From Bernardetia sp042180575 (lineage in GTDB: Bacteria > Bacteroidota > Bacteroidia > Cytophagales > Bernardetiaceae), in NCBI RefSeq assembly GCF_042180575.1, contig NZ_CP170094.1:5146001-5210000 (forward strand): a stretch of 64,000 bases of DNA, read 5' to 3'. Of this stretch, positions 35,900-44,680 are shown in pieces. The translations under genes and the position numbers were made by a program. The notes beneath the pieces were generated by a model that was not told the DNA's origin, searched no databases, and was given only the letters and a program-made list of their open reading frames with translations. Numbering within the stretch: position 1 is the first letter of the stretch; every line of letters begins with the position of its first letter.

Positions 35900-36521
35900 A
35901 GAAAAATAATCCAAAGACTATTCCCACAACAAGCATATAAAAGATAGTATCTTCTAAAAAACCTTTTTCATACGTATATTTTTGATTGAGAGTAATATCT
36001 GTTTTACCCTTATTTTGCATTCTACGATATGGAGTTATTTTTATATAGATACGCTCCACAGTATCCGAATTAAATTTTGGAATAAGAAAACGTCTATTAG
36101 AATATAGATAATCAGAAGAGTTATGAGTTACCCATTTACTATTATTTTTTGTATATAAAATACTGTTTTTAGTTTTGGTATTAATTAGCCAGTCTTTATT
36201 AGTTTGTGTTTTTAAATCAAAATAAACCCAAATGTATTTTGTGTTATCTGTAATTTGTAGAGAATCTAAAAAGTGTTTTTTTAGCACCTCATTACTCATT
36301 TCATTAATTTGGTCAATAGATAAATTACCTTCCTCATCATTATAATACGATAAATAAGAATTTAATAAAAAAATATTGGTAGTATCATCAATAGTTAGGT
36401 ATTCTTTAGATGTTTTTTGAGCAGATAAAGAAGCCGAAAAAATAAACAACATAAAGACAACTTTGATAAAATAAGTTAGACTTTTTCTTGTAAGATTGTA
36501 ATATATGTTAGAGGAGTACAT
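35900..36521 (-). pseudogene. 5' part of a 7TM-DISM / SpoIIE phosphatase split by IS4
   Basis: Begins with a membrane-like N-terminus leading to a signal cleavage site (SASLSAQ), then a periplasmic sensing domain of about 150 residues of the 7TMR-DISM-extracellular type, then the start of the 7TM region (FYMLVVGIVFGLFF), where the IS enters. On reading past the joined sequence the next residues are YNLFLSISTKSYSYLLY, the usual start of 7TM-DISM helix 2. The gene once sensed an outside ligand and signalled through the phosphatase. Confidence 0.88.
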
Positions 36522-36718
36522 AAAATTGAAGTCATATTTAATAGTCAAACTAATTTTAATGTAAGTAATATAAAATTATTTCCAGTGAAAAAAAAGAAAG
36601 AGTAGCTCTAAAATAAGATAAATCACAAACAACATCTTAAAACTATCATTTATCTTTAAATTTCCTTTAAAACTGTTAGAAAATAAGATTTTGATTCAAT
36701 TATTCTATTTCAAAATTG

Positions 36719-36726
36719 TAAGTTTG
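36719..36726 (+). promoter_or_regulatory. Candidate -7 box for the LptF/LptG gene
   Basis: TAAGTTTG matches the Bacteroidota -7 consensus, about 55 bases before the GTG start. No good -33 element is seen at the usual distance. Confidence 0.4.
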
Positions 36727-36781
36727 TAGGGGCAATCAAATTAGGCTTTCTTAGTTTAACGTTATTAAATAAAAAAATAGA

Positions 36782-37861
36782 GTGAAAATAATAGACAAAT
36801 ATATTCTCAAAAATTTTCTAACAACATATATTTTTGTTGTCTTGGTTATCTTAGCTGTGATTTGTGCGATAGATTATAGCGAAAAAAGTGATGATTTTAT
36901 CAAACATTCTTTAGGCTTTAAAGAGATTGTTATAGACTATTATTTCAATTTTATCATGCACCTTATTGGGCTTATTACACCGTTGATGGTATTTATTGCT
37001 ACTGTTTTTGTTACTTCTCGTATGGCAGGACGTACCGAAATTATTGCTATGTTGAGTGGTGGGGTGAGTTATTTGAGGTTATTCGTTCCTTATATGATTG
37101 GTGCAACTATTATTGCAATTTTTTCATTCTATTTGACTGGTTGGGTTGTTCCTCGTGCTAATAAAAAAAGAGTAGCCTTCGAAACTGCGTATGTCAAAAA
37201 ACCATTTTCGTTTGATGAACGAAACGTGCATTCAAAGATAGATTCTAATACCTATGTTTATCTTCAAAGCTACAATAATAGAACATTTAATGGACGAAAA
37301 TTTACAATAGAACGAATAGAAGATAGAAAGTTAGTAGAGAAGTTTTCGGCTGAAAATATTAAATGGGATACTTTAAAACAGACGTGGCATGTTGATGATT
37401 ACAAAATCCATCAGTTTTATGCAGAGCGAGAAATTATCCTAACTGGAAAAGATATGGATACACTTATGGGACTCTTGCCAAAAGATTTTGAGAGTAAATA
37501 TAGATATAATGAAACTCTAACGCTGCCCGAAATAGACGAGTATGTAGCAGAGCAAAAAGCACGAGGAACAGCTTTAGAATTAGGAATTTATTATGTGGAA
37601 AAATATCAACGTTATGCATCTCCATTTGCTATCATTATTCTTACCATTATGGGAATAGTAGTTTCTTCGAAAAAAACACGACAGGGAACAAGTTTTAATA
37701 TTGCACTTGGTTTTGTATTAGCCTTTGTATTTATTTTATTTGTAGTAGTAGCAAGAAGTTTAGGACAAAGTGGAACATTAGATCCTCGTGTAGGTGCTTG
37801 GATTCCAAATGTTATTTTTGGTGTGGTTGCTATTTATTTGTACTGGCGTGCGCCTAAATAA
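36782..37861 (+). CDS. LptF/LptG-family permease
   Basis: 359 residues with a GTG start. It is a YjgP/YjgQ-type subunit of the LPS transport ABC system, which lifts lipopolysaccharide from the inner membrane: helices 1-3 near the N-terminus (MKIIDKYILKNFLTTYIFV, IGLITPLMVFIATVFVTSRMAGRTEIIAMLSGGVSY), a periplasmic domain (about 135-260), and three helices at the end (YASPFAIIILTIMGIVVSSKKTRQGTSFNIALGF). Whether it is LptF or LptG is not clear. The partner is not next to it, so it must be encoded elsewhere. Confidence 0.9.
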   Translation: MKIIDKYILKNFLTTYIFVVLVILAVICAIDYSEKSDDFIKHSLGFKEIVIDYYFNFIMHLIGLITPLMVFIATVFVTSRMAGRTEIIAMLSGGVSYLRLFVPYMIGATIIAIFSFYLTGWVVPRANKKRVAFETAYVKKPFSFDERNVHSKIDSNTYVYLQSYNNRTFNGRKFTIERIEDRKLVEKFSAENIKWDTLKQTWHVDDYKIHQFYAEREIILTGKDMDTLMGLLPKDFESKYRYNETLTLPEIDEYVAEQKARGTALELGIYYVEKYQRYASPFAIIILTIMGIVVSSKKTRQGTSFNIALGFVLAFVFILFVVVARSLGQSGTLDPRVGAWIPNVIFGVVAIYLYWRAPK

Positions 37862-38154
37862 AGTCAGAAGTATGAGGTAAGGAATAATTGCGAATGTAAT
37901 ACCTTGAATGTCAATGATTTGTTGTTTTTAAATGAGTGTGTTATTTAATTTCAATTCTTAAGAAGTAAATCATACTACTAGACATTTTTTGGATAAATAG
38001 TCCGTCCTTACGAAGTCTAAAAATACTCAATTAAATTGCTTAAATGGGTGTTTTTTGTTAATTTCATGGATATTTTAATGTTCCACATTGCAAGGTTTTT
38101 CATTATATGACTTAAAAACCTTGTAGAAACTGTTTTTTTTATGGTAGGTTAGTC
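37862..38154. other. Intergenic region before the IS graveyard
   Basis: About 290 bases. It starts with an AAGTCAGAAGT-type short repeat right after the permease stop and holds a 10-bp hairpin (CAAGGTTTTT/AAAAACCTTG, 38090-38123) that may mark the outer end of the IS5-like remnant. No gene seen. Confidence 0.5.
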
Positions 38155-38834
38155 CATTCAATCTCAAACTAATCTTTTTTTACCTCATTTTTCGGACTTC
38201 ATTAACATGAATCATGAGTTAGTTTTATTAGCCCATCAGATGGATTGGAGTTATTTTGAAGATGATTTTAGCCAGTATTATTCTCATACAGGTCAGCCTG
38301 CTATGTCCATTCGTTTGATACGAGGATTAGAAAGAACACTAGATGATAAAACCTTACTAAAATATGCAACAGATTTGCTTCTTTATGCTCAAGTATTAGA
38401 ACAAAAACGTACTGATAAAAAAAAAATTATAGTCTTCACAAACCTTTTACGACTTGTATTGCTAAGGGAAAAGCAGGTATCCTTATGAATTTGGCAATAA
38501 AATAGGCTTATTAGTAAATCCTAACAGGGCATGTTCATAAAAAATATATATTCTTGTAAATATGTTTAATCAAGCAAATTATAGTATTTTTTTGACTTTG
38601 ACAGTCCTTTCAGAAGGCTGTCAATAGTTGAAAAAATAAAGAGTTGTGGGTTAAACTATTGTCAGAGTTATTTTGGATTACCAAAAACTACTGACAAAGT
38701 TTTTATGAACATGCCCTGTAAATCCTAAGAACTTAATTGTAGTAGGTGTAGATTCTTATGAAGGCAATCCTAACGATAGTAAAACTATAGAACCTCTACT
38801 TAATCAACACGAGAAACTCTTTGAAAAACTGGTT
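38155..38834 (+). pseudogene. IS5/IS1182-like transposase remnant
   Basis: Pieces of a DDE transposase: QSQTNLFLPHFSDFINMNHELVLLAHQMDWSYF..., then IRLIRGLERTLDD, after which the frame shifts. HKPFTTCIAKGKAG and, one frame over, YPYEFGNKIGLLVNP can still be read, then DSYEGNPNDSKTIEPLL beyond a MITE insertion. Middle parts, including catalytic residues, are missing. It is clearly dead and older than the elements inside it. Confidence 0.8.
38524..38719. mobile_element. 196-bp MITE in the IS5-like remnant
   Basis: Perfect 20-bp inverted ends (ACAGGGCATGTTCATAAAAA) and an 8-bp target duplication AAATCCTA (38516-38523 and 38720-38727). Removing it restores the broken transposase sequence from NP to KNLIVVGVDSYEG. 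No coding capacity. The autonomous parent is not in this window. Confidence 0.9.
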
Positions 38835-39701
38835 GTGTAGTAAAATTGTGTTTGGCTTTAAATTCATTTTTTAATTGAATAATACCAATTTTAAAATGTA
38901 TTTTTCCTAGCTCTTCTTTCATTAGCATCCATCATAACTTTATACATCACTTTTTCATGATAAATCAACTCTTTTGAGAAGCAAGTTGTTCTACGATTTG
39001 TCCTTCTATTTTGTGTTCTAATCATGGTATTATTTCCTTCTATTGCTTTAGTAAATTCTTTGCCTTCTTTATGCTTTTCCTTGGGAAAAACCTTAGCAAA
39101 ACCTTTAAATTTATCTGTGCAAACGTAGTCTATTTCAATAGGTAAATTTTTTAACTCTCTTTCTAAATGAGCGACTGTCTCCCAATCTCTTTCACCTTTT
39201 ACGCAAGCTAAAACCGCTCTTGTTTTTTACAATAAGCTATAAACCAACAAATTACATTGGCTTTACTTCCTACAAAAGTCCAACCGAGCTTGCGAGTTCA
39301 GCGTAGCTAAAATTCATCTACTTCAACTTCTTTATAATGAGAAGAAACAGGAGTAACATTGAACTGACTAGGAAAGTAACGAAGTATCCAACAAAGGACT
39401 GTTTTACTGTTTACTTGGAGAACTTCGCTCGTTTGACGAATACCTCCATTGTTACTTAGAAGCCGAAGCCCTAATGTAATTATAGCAGGATTTGAACCAT
39501 TGTAAGTGTAAGAATTTTGAAAACTTTTTTTACAATGTTTACAACGAAAACGCTGTACTTTTAGCTTGCCAGAGAACCCATTTTTTATTACTTTTGAGGA
39601 CTGGCAATAAGGGCAAATTTGTGATTTTTCATTCATTTTACAAATTTCGGCTCTTATTGCCTTTTTTCAAAATGTATCAAACACAATTTTACTACACTAC
39701 C
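38831..39701 (-). mobile_element. Degenerate IS1-family element
   Basis: About 870 bp between inverted ends whose inner 20 bases are identical (GTGTAGTAAAATTGTGTTTG). It lies at the end of the IS5-like remnant. No clear target duplication is left, so neighbouring sequence has been rearranged. Confidence 0.8.
38891..39636 (-). pseudogene. IS1-family transposase pseudogene
   Basis: The N-terminal part (39307-39636) has the zinc-finger InsA-like pattern CPYCQSSKVIKNG...FRCKHCKKSF. Two in-frame stops follow VDEF, then TFVGSKANVICWFIAYCKK continues, then a shift at a run of six A, then the rest down to ERRARKNTF. Two stops and one frameshift make it inactive. Confidence 0.85.
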
Positions 39702-39923
39702 CGTATTTTGCAAGTGAGTAGCTATGTTTTTACTGGCACTAATATTAAAAAAAGTACCTATTTAGGCATATTTTTATTGCTAATTTATTAAATTTGTTAG
39801 TGTTGTTGTAGAACAGCGAAATACATACACAGCTACAAGCCGAATACATATTGCTCACTTGCTATGAAGCAAGTGAGAGCCATTTTTTACGAGCGACAAC
39901 AGTGGTATTTTTTGTCTAAAAAC

Positions 39924-40310
39924 TCAATCCCAAATTCCTTCACTCACAATTTCCAAAACGTGTCCGTCTGGGTCTTCAAAATAAAAGGAAAGCAAGTTGT
40001 TTTTCCATTCTTGTTCGTGTGTAATTTTGATTTCTAATTCTTTCATTTTGTCTTTCCAAGTTTGATAATCTTCTGTTTTTACTTCAAAAGCAAAGTGAAT
40101 TTTTCCGTTTGCAAAATGAGGAGGCAAAGTTTCTTGGTTTTTGGCGTATTCATTCATAAAACACAAAAGAACATCAGAACCTACTCTAAAAAAAATAAAA
40201 GCATTTTCTTTTCTGCTAATAATAGGAAGTTCTAATTTTTTGTGATAAAATTCTTCTGTTTTGTCCAAATCAGTTATGTAAAGACAGGTTTCTTTAATTT
40301 TCTGAATCAT
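39924..40310 (-). CDS. VOC-family (glyoxalase/bleomycin-resistance-like) protein
   Basis: 128 residues, one pair of the beta-alpha-beta-beta-beta modules of VOC metalloenzymes. It begins KIKETCLYITDLDKTEEFYHKKLELPI and ends FYFEDPDGHVLEIVSEG, the usual pattern. A metal site is plausible (His near FANGKIHFAFEV and Glu in VLEIV), but the reaction (isomerase, dioxygenase or resistance) cannot be told. It stands alone downstream of the IS graveyard. Confidence 0.85.
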   Translation of the reverse strand: MIQKIKETCLYITDLDKTEEFYHKKLELPIISRKENAFIFFRVGSDVLLCFMNEYAKNQETLPPHFANGKIHFAFEVKTEDYQTWKDKMKELEIKITHEQEWKNNLLSFYFEDPDGHVLEIVSEGIWD

Positions 40311-40599
40311 AAACGTAGTTTTTTATAATTTGTGATGATATATTATTGATTTAGATAACTGTTTCTTGATAGATTCGTTTTGAACTATTTTGTTTTTTGA
40401 GCTTTAAATCAATGACATAAAATGAATTATTCAGTCTATCTTCTATTTTATTTTAAGATTACTTTCCGTAACTTAGCCGTTCTGTTTAAAATTTTGATGA
40501 GCGTATAAATCAAATTTAAGCACATGAAATTTCAGACTATTCAGTCATTTAAGGCTACTACCATTTAACTAACTATTCAATTAAAAACACATTTTCAAT

Positions 40600-41466
40600 A
40601 TGCCATATAACGAAGACGAAAACCTAAACGAACCAGTAAAAAAACGTAAACTTACTTCTGAATCTATCTCAAATGAGGGAAAAGCTGAAAAACCATATCA
40701 ACCAGATTTGCACGATATGGAAGGAAACAGTAATGCAAACGATATATTAGAAGGAAAAACAGATGAAGAAAAACGTCTTGTTAGAGCTTTTCAAAAAAGA
40801 GATTGGAGCGAAATAAAATCAGCAAACTCATGGGTTATTTTTAAGGTAATGGCAGAATTTGTAGAAGGATTTGAAAAATTAGCACGAATAGGACCTTGTG
40901 TTTCTATCTTTGGTTCGGCTCGTACTTCTCCAGACCACAAATACTATAAACTTACTGAAGAAATTGCAGCCAAATTAGTGCGTCATGGCTACGGAGTAAT
41001 TACAGGTGGAGGACCTGGAATTATGGAAGCTGGTAATAAAGGAGCAAGGTCAGAAAAAGGAAAATCGGTAGGCTTGAATATCGTTTTGCCATTCGAACAA
41101 GGTGCAAATGCCTACATTGATTTGGACAAACTCATCAATTTTGATTATTTCTTTGTTCGTAAAGTGATGTTTGTAAAATATTCTCAAGGTTTTATCGTAA
41201 TGCCAGGAGGTTTGGGAACATTAGATGAGCTTTTTGAGGCTTATACACTTATCCAAACCAAAAAAATTGCTCGTTTTCCTATCGTTTTGGTAGGTAAAGA
41301 ATTTTGGGGTGGAATGATGGATTGGATAAAAACAACTGTTTTAGAGAAAGAAAAAAATGTAAGTGCTGAAGATTTAGATTTGATTAGCTTGGTAGATACG
41401 GCTGATGATGCTGTCAAAGTAATTGATGATTTTTATTCTCAATATTTACTTTCTCCAAATTTCTAA
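40600..41466 (+). CDS. LOG-family protein (TIGR00730-like, Rossmann fold)
   Basis: 288 residues. After a charged tail of about 90 residues it has a Rossmann-like domain with VSIFGSARTSP, GYGVITGGGPGIMEAGNKGA and the signature PGGLGTLDELFEAYTLIQ (about 201-218), which holds the catalytic Arg/Glu set of LOG phosphoribohydrolases. These cleave cytokinin riboside monophosphates or related nucleotides such as AMP. The physiological substrate in bacteria is unclear. Here it is close to nuoK and a methyltransferase gene, but a shared role is not apparent. Confidence 0.9.
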   Translation: MPYNEDENLNEPVKKRKLTSESISNEGKAEKPYQPDLHDMEGNSNANDILEGKTDEEKRLVRAFQKRDWSEIKSANSWVIFKVMAEFVEGFEKLARIGPCVSIFGSARTSPDHKYYKLTEEIAAKLVRHGYGVITGGGPGIMEAGNKGARSEKGKSVGLNIVLPFEQGANAYIDLDKLINFDYFFVRKVMFVKYSQGFIVMPGGLGTLDELFEAYTLIQTKKIARFPIVLVGKEFWGGMMDWIKTTVLEKEKNVSAEDLDLISLVDTADDAVKVIDDFYSQYLLSPNF

Positions 41467-41473
41467 GAAACAA

Positions 41474-41616
41474 TTACGAATTAAAAATTACGACCTGCCA
41501 AAGCAGCGCAAGCTAATTACGAATGTTGATTATCAACTGCTTATTTTCTATGTGTAAGTGATTTATTTAATTCCTATTCCATAAACGTAATTTTTAATTC
41601 GTAATCCGTAATTATA
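41474..41616. repeat. ATTACG-type repeats on both sides of the nuoK leader
   Basis: Degenerate ATTACGAATTA/TAATTTTTAATTCG units at 41474-41523 and, inverted, at 41588-41616, fill the gap between the LOG gene and nuoK. Same family as at 7540 and 43378. Confidence 0.6.
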
Positions 41617-41621
41617 TTTCT

Positions 41622-41897
41622 ATGATACTTTTTGTAGCAGCTATTTTATTTGGAATTGGAATTTTGATTGTCTTAACAAGAAAAAATGCGATGCTTGTTT
41701 TGATGGGAATTGAACTCATGCTAACGGCTTCGATGCTCAATTTTATTGCTTTTTCGATAGGAATGGATGCTCATTTGTTTGTTCTTTTGATTATTGTAGT
41801 CGCTGCTGCCGAAATTACGATTGCTCTTGCTATGATTCTGAAAATCTATAGGTATTTTGGACAAATTGAACTAGATAAAATTGTAGAGAAAGAGTAA
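41622..41897 (+). CDS. nuoK: NADH-quinone oxidoreductase subunit K, orphan
   Basis: 91 residues, three transmembrane helices. IGILIVLTRKNAMLVLMGIELMLTASMLNFIAF and VLLIIVVAAAEITIALAMIL are diagnostic, including the membrane glutamate in GIELML needed for proton pumping. It is a piece of complex I's membrane arm. The other nuo subunits are not nearby; nuoK is normally inside the nuoA-N operon. The family call is firm; why it stands alone is unknown. Confidence 0.93.
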   Translation: MILFVAAILFGIGILIVLTRKNAMLVLMGIELMLTASMLNFIAFSIGMDAHLFVLLIIVVAAAEITIALAMILKIYRYFGQIELDKIVEKE

Positions 41898-41912
41898 TTA
41901 TTTTTTTAGAGG

Positions 41913-41977
41913 TCGCTCGTGGGGACACGAGCAACGGCAAAAATTAATCTTACCATTGCTTGTGTCCCCACGAGTGA
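41913..41977. repeat. Long palindrome after nuoK
   Basis: 25-bp arms (41913-41937, 41953-41977), three G-U type mismatches only, 15-base loop. GC-rich compared with its surroundings. It may be a transcription stop or a mobile palindrome; there is no strong T tract. Confidence 0.7.
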
Positions 41978-41992
41978 TTTATAGTAATAAAA

Positions 41993-43345
41993 ATGCTTCA
42001 TCAATTTATAGAAAAAATAAAGGAGAGTTTGGAAAATGATAGTTTTATTAAAATTACGCTATCTAACTTTATATCGAATCAAGAAAATATTCCTGTCATT
42101 ATTGGTAATCCTACCAAAGACATAAAAATTAATTCTACCCTCCAAAAAATATTGATTCGCAAAACGATTATCAAGCGAGAAGAAAAACTGACTTTTGTTT
42201 ATCGTCATAAAACGAATGACATTACTAAAAATTATTCTATTGAAGAAGGAGTGAAAGAAATTATAACATTTCTCACAAAAGAAAATTCTGACAAAAATTT
42301 AGAAAATGATAAAGGTTTTTTTAATCAAGCTATTTTATTTACAACAAACTTTGATTTACATATCAAAAATATAAGTAAAACTCCGACAATTCATTCTCAA
42401 AAACCAACTCAAAAACAAACCCTTTCTACATCGCACGACAAACAAAAAAAACGAGCTATCCAAACAAAAGACCAAAAAGGAAATTTGAAAAATTACCTCC
42501 AAGCTCTCAAAATAACAGATGATACAGGAAAGGTTTATAAAAACGCTCAAGACAAATACAAACAAATCAATCAATACATAGAAATTTTGAGTGTTTTGTT
42601 GAAACAATTACCTTCTCAAAAACCATTGCAGATTACAGATATGGGAGCAGGAAAAGGCTATCTGACTTTTGCTTTATATGATTATTTAAAAAATAATTTG
42701 AAACTCAAAGTAAATAGTGTTGGTGTAGAATTTAGAAAAGATTTGGTCGAACTTTGTAATCAAATAGCAGAAGAATCTAGTTTTGAAAATCTTAATTTTG
42801 TAGAAGGAACAATAGAAGATTATCAAATAAAATCAGACTCAAAAACAGAACAAGAAACAAAAAAAGAAGACAGAACACATGTTTTGATTGCTTTACATGC
42901 CTGTGATACTGCAACCGATGATGCAATTTTCAAAGGAGTTGAAGCTGATGCCGAATTGATAGTTGTTGCGCCTTGTTGTCATAAACAGATTCGGAGAGAA
43001 ATCGAAAAGAAGGAAATCGAAAAAAAGGACGTAGAAAAAAAAGAAAATCAAAAAACTCAAAATATTCTTTCCCCTCTTACTTCGTATGGCATTTTTTTAG
43101 AGCGACAAGCCGAAATGCTAACCGATACGATGCGCTGTTTGCTTCTCAATTATTGTGGTTATCAAACCAAAGCTGTAGAATTTATTTCAGATGCACATAC
43201 ACCAAAAAATGTACTGCTCATTGCTACCAAAAAAGAAAGTTTTTTAGAAGAAAGTAGAAAAACAGAAAGATTAGAGGAATTTGAAAAGCTCAAATCTTTT
43301 TTTGGAATAGAAACACATTATTTAGAAAAATTAATCTTGAAATAA
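41993..43345 (+). CDS. SAM-dependent methyltransferase, Methyltransf_32-like
   Basis: 450 residues. The C-terminal half holds a Rossmann methyltransferase: DMGAGKGYLTFALYDYL (SAM-binding motif I), VGVEFRKDLVELCN, then VLIALHACDTATDDAI and VAPCCHKQ, the pattern of the METTL25/GSTCD-type group. The first half is a helical domain of no known type. A Lys/Glu-rich run (near 343-358) between CCHKQ and SPLTSYG lengthens the loop. The substrate (RNA, protein or small molecule) is unknown. Confidence 0.8.
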   Translation: MLHQFIEKIKESLENDSFIKITLSNFISNQENIPVIIGNPTKDIKINSTLQKILIRKTIIKREEKLTFVYRHKTNDITKNYSIEEGVKEIITFLTKENSDKNLENDKGFFNQAILFTTNFDLHIKNISKTPTIHSQKPTQKQTLSTSHDKQKKRAIQTKDQKGNLKNYLQALKITDDTGKVYKNAQDKYKQINQYIEILSVLLKQLPSQKPLQITDMGAGKGYLTFALYDYLKNNLKLKVNSVGVEFRKDLVELCNQIAEESSFENLNFVEGTIEDYQIKSDSKTEQETKKEDRTHVLIALHACDTATDDAIFKGVEADAELIVVAPCCHKQIRREIEKKEIEKKDVEKKENQKTQNILSPLTSYGIFLERQAEMLTDTMRCLLLNYCGYQTKAVEFISDAHTPKNVLLIATKKESFLEESRKTERLEEFEKLKSFFGIETHYLEKLILK

Positions 43346-43377
43346 AATACATTTTATACCTAATTTTGTATTTTAAT

Positions 43378-43434
43378 CGTAATTTTTAATCCGTAATTAG
43401 CTATGCTGATTATTTCATAATTCGTAATTAATTA
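43378..43434. repeat. ATTACG-type repeats before the DUF3109 gene
   Basis: Inverted and direct ATTACG/CGTAAT units directly upstream of the next start codon and after the methyltransferase; same family as at 7540 and 41474. Confidence 0.55.
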
Positions 43435-43435
43435 G

Positions 43436-44008
43436 ATGATTCCTATAAAAAATACCCTCGTTAGTGATAATGTAGCTTTTACTCAATTTGTATGTAATCT
43501 AAGCAAATGCAAAGGCGCATGTTGTGTAGAAGGCGAAATGGGCGCACCTTTAGAAGACGACGAACGACATATTTTAGAAGATATTTATGAAGATGTAAAG
43601 CCATTTTTGACAGAAGAAGGTATTGCAGCCATAGAAAAAAATGGAAAATATGTTTTAGATGAAGATAATGAATTTTCTACTACACTTATCGAAAGAAATA
43701 CAGCCTGTGCTTATGTTACTTATGATGAAAAAGGAATTACAAAATGTGGAATAGAAAAAGCGTTTGAAGCTGGAAAAATTGATTATCAAAAGCCTATTTC
43801 TTGTCATTTATACCCAATCCGTATTACAAAATATGCTAGTTTTGATGCTATAAATTATGATGAGTGGGAAATTTGTAGTCCTGCATGTAGCTTAGGAAAA
43901 GAACTAAAAGTACCTGTTTATAAATTCTTAAAAACTCCTTTAATCAGAAAATATGGAACTGAATGGTATAATGAATTAGCAACTTTTATTGAGAAAGAGC
44001 TTTTGTAA
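43436..44008 (+). CDS. DUF3109 cysteine-rich protein
   Basis: 190 residues, cytosolic. The N-terminal CNLSKCKGACCVEGEMGAPL (about 20-39), a central CAYV/CGIE pair, and CHLYPIRIT...WEICSPACSLG near the end follow the DUF3109 pattern, related to YkgJ-type proteins thought to bind zinc or iron. Eight cysteines are placed in conserved pairs. The function is unknown. It lies 90 bases after the methyltransferase, separated by repeats, so it may be co-transcribed. Confidence 0.87.
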   Translation: MIPIKNTLVSDNVAFTQFVCNLSKCKGACCVEGEMGAPLEDDERHILEDIYEDVKPFLTEEGIAAIEKNGKYVLDEDNEFSTTLIERNTACAYVTYDEKGITKCGIEKAFEAGKIDYQKPISCHLYPIRITKYASFDAINYDEWEICSPACSLGKELKVPVYKFLKTPLIRKYGTEWYNELATFIEKELL

Positions 44009-44171
44009 GAATTACGAATTTTATTTTTAAACAATTAATTCGAAAAGAAATTATCCAATAATTCCCAATTAATCGTAATGTTTCAATAACCTCTGTATCT
44101 GCTGAGGAACAGATAGGTTCTTTAAAAAGTGATGGTACTTTTTAAATTAATTACTGACAAATTTTATTTTT

Positions 44172-44489
44172 ATGAAAGCAAACGTTTCTAAATACAAAAC
44201 TAATAAATGGATATTAGCTTATTCTTTTGGGGTTACATTATTTTTAATATATTTCATAGTTCAAAGTTATCTATTCTCTTTTAAGCTAAATCATTCTGAG
44301 GATATATATTTTTTGTTATCCGAAGATGTTAATATTTTGGGGCAAATTCTTAATGAGAAAAAAATAAATCTTTCTGATGTTGAAGGATTTAATAGTATGG
44401 TAGATATAGAGGGAAAATCTATTAATTTTCAAATATTATATATAAATATTGACAGTAGTGGAAAAGTTATAGATATAAAACTTAGATAA
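44172..44489 (+). CDS. Small single-TM protein of unknown function
   Basis: 105 residues: a basic N-terminus, one membrane helix (about 13-33) and a soluble C-terminal part of strands and a helix. No family recognised. It is supported as a real gene by its normal codon use and by the N-terminus with Lys-rich inside. It stands alone. Confidence 0.55.
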   Translation: MKANVSKYKTNKWILAYSFGVTLFLIYFIVQSYLFSFKLNHSEDIYFLLSEDVNILGQILNEKKINLSDVEGFNSMVDIEGKSINFQILYINIDSSGKVIDIKLR

Positions 44490-44635
44490 CCTTCGTTAGT
44501 TGTAGCGTTCAAAAAAACTAAAAAGTCAGAGGTGAAAAATAAGAATTGCAATAAAATGTAATTTAAGTTGTGTTTATTTTTATTTACTTTAATAATAAAT
44601 TATTGTATTAGCTTCGTTACTTTGTCATGTTTCAT

Positions 44636-44680
44636 TTACTTCTAACTTCTTAACTCGTACTTCTAACTTTATTCATGCGC
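44636..44680. repeat. AAGTTAGAAGT-type repeat at the end of the helical-repeat gene
   Basis: Almost the same string, in the same place relative to the stop codon, as at 2431-2475 after polA, though the two genes are unrelated. Confidence 0.6.

Noticed and set aside
37862..38154. Small gene after the permease
   Set aside because: Only short frames with stop codons; the palindrome and repeat account for the sequence.
41474..41616. CRISPR-like array
   Set aside because: Units are only 7-8 bases, degenerate, not spaced by unique spacers, and no cas genes are present.
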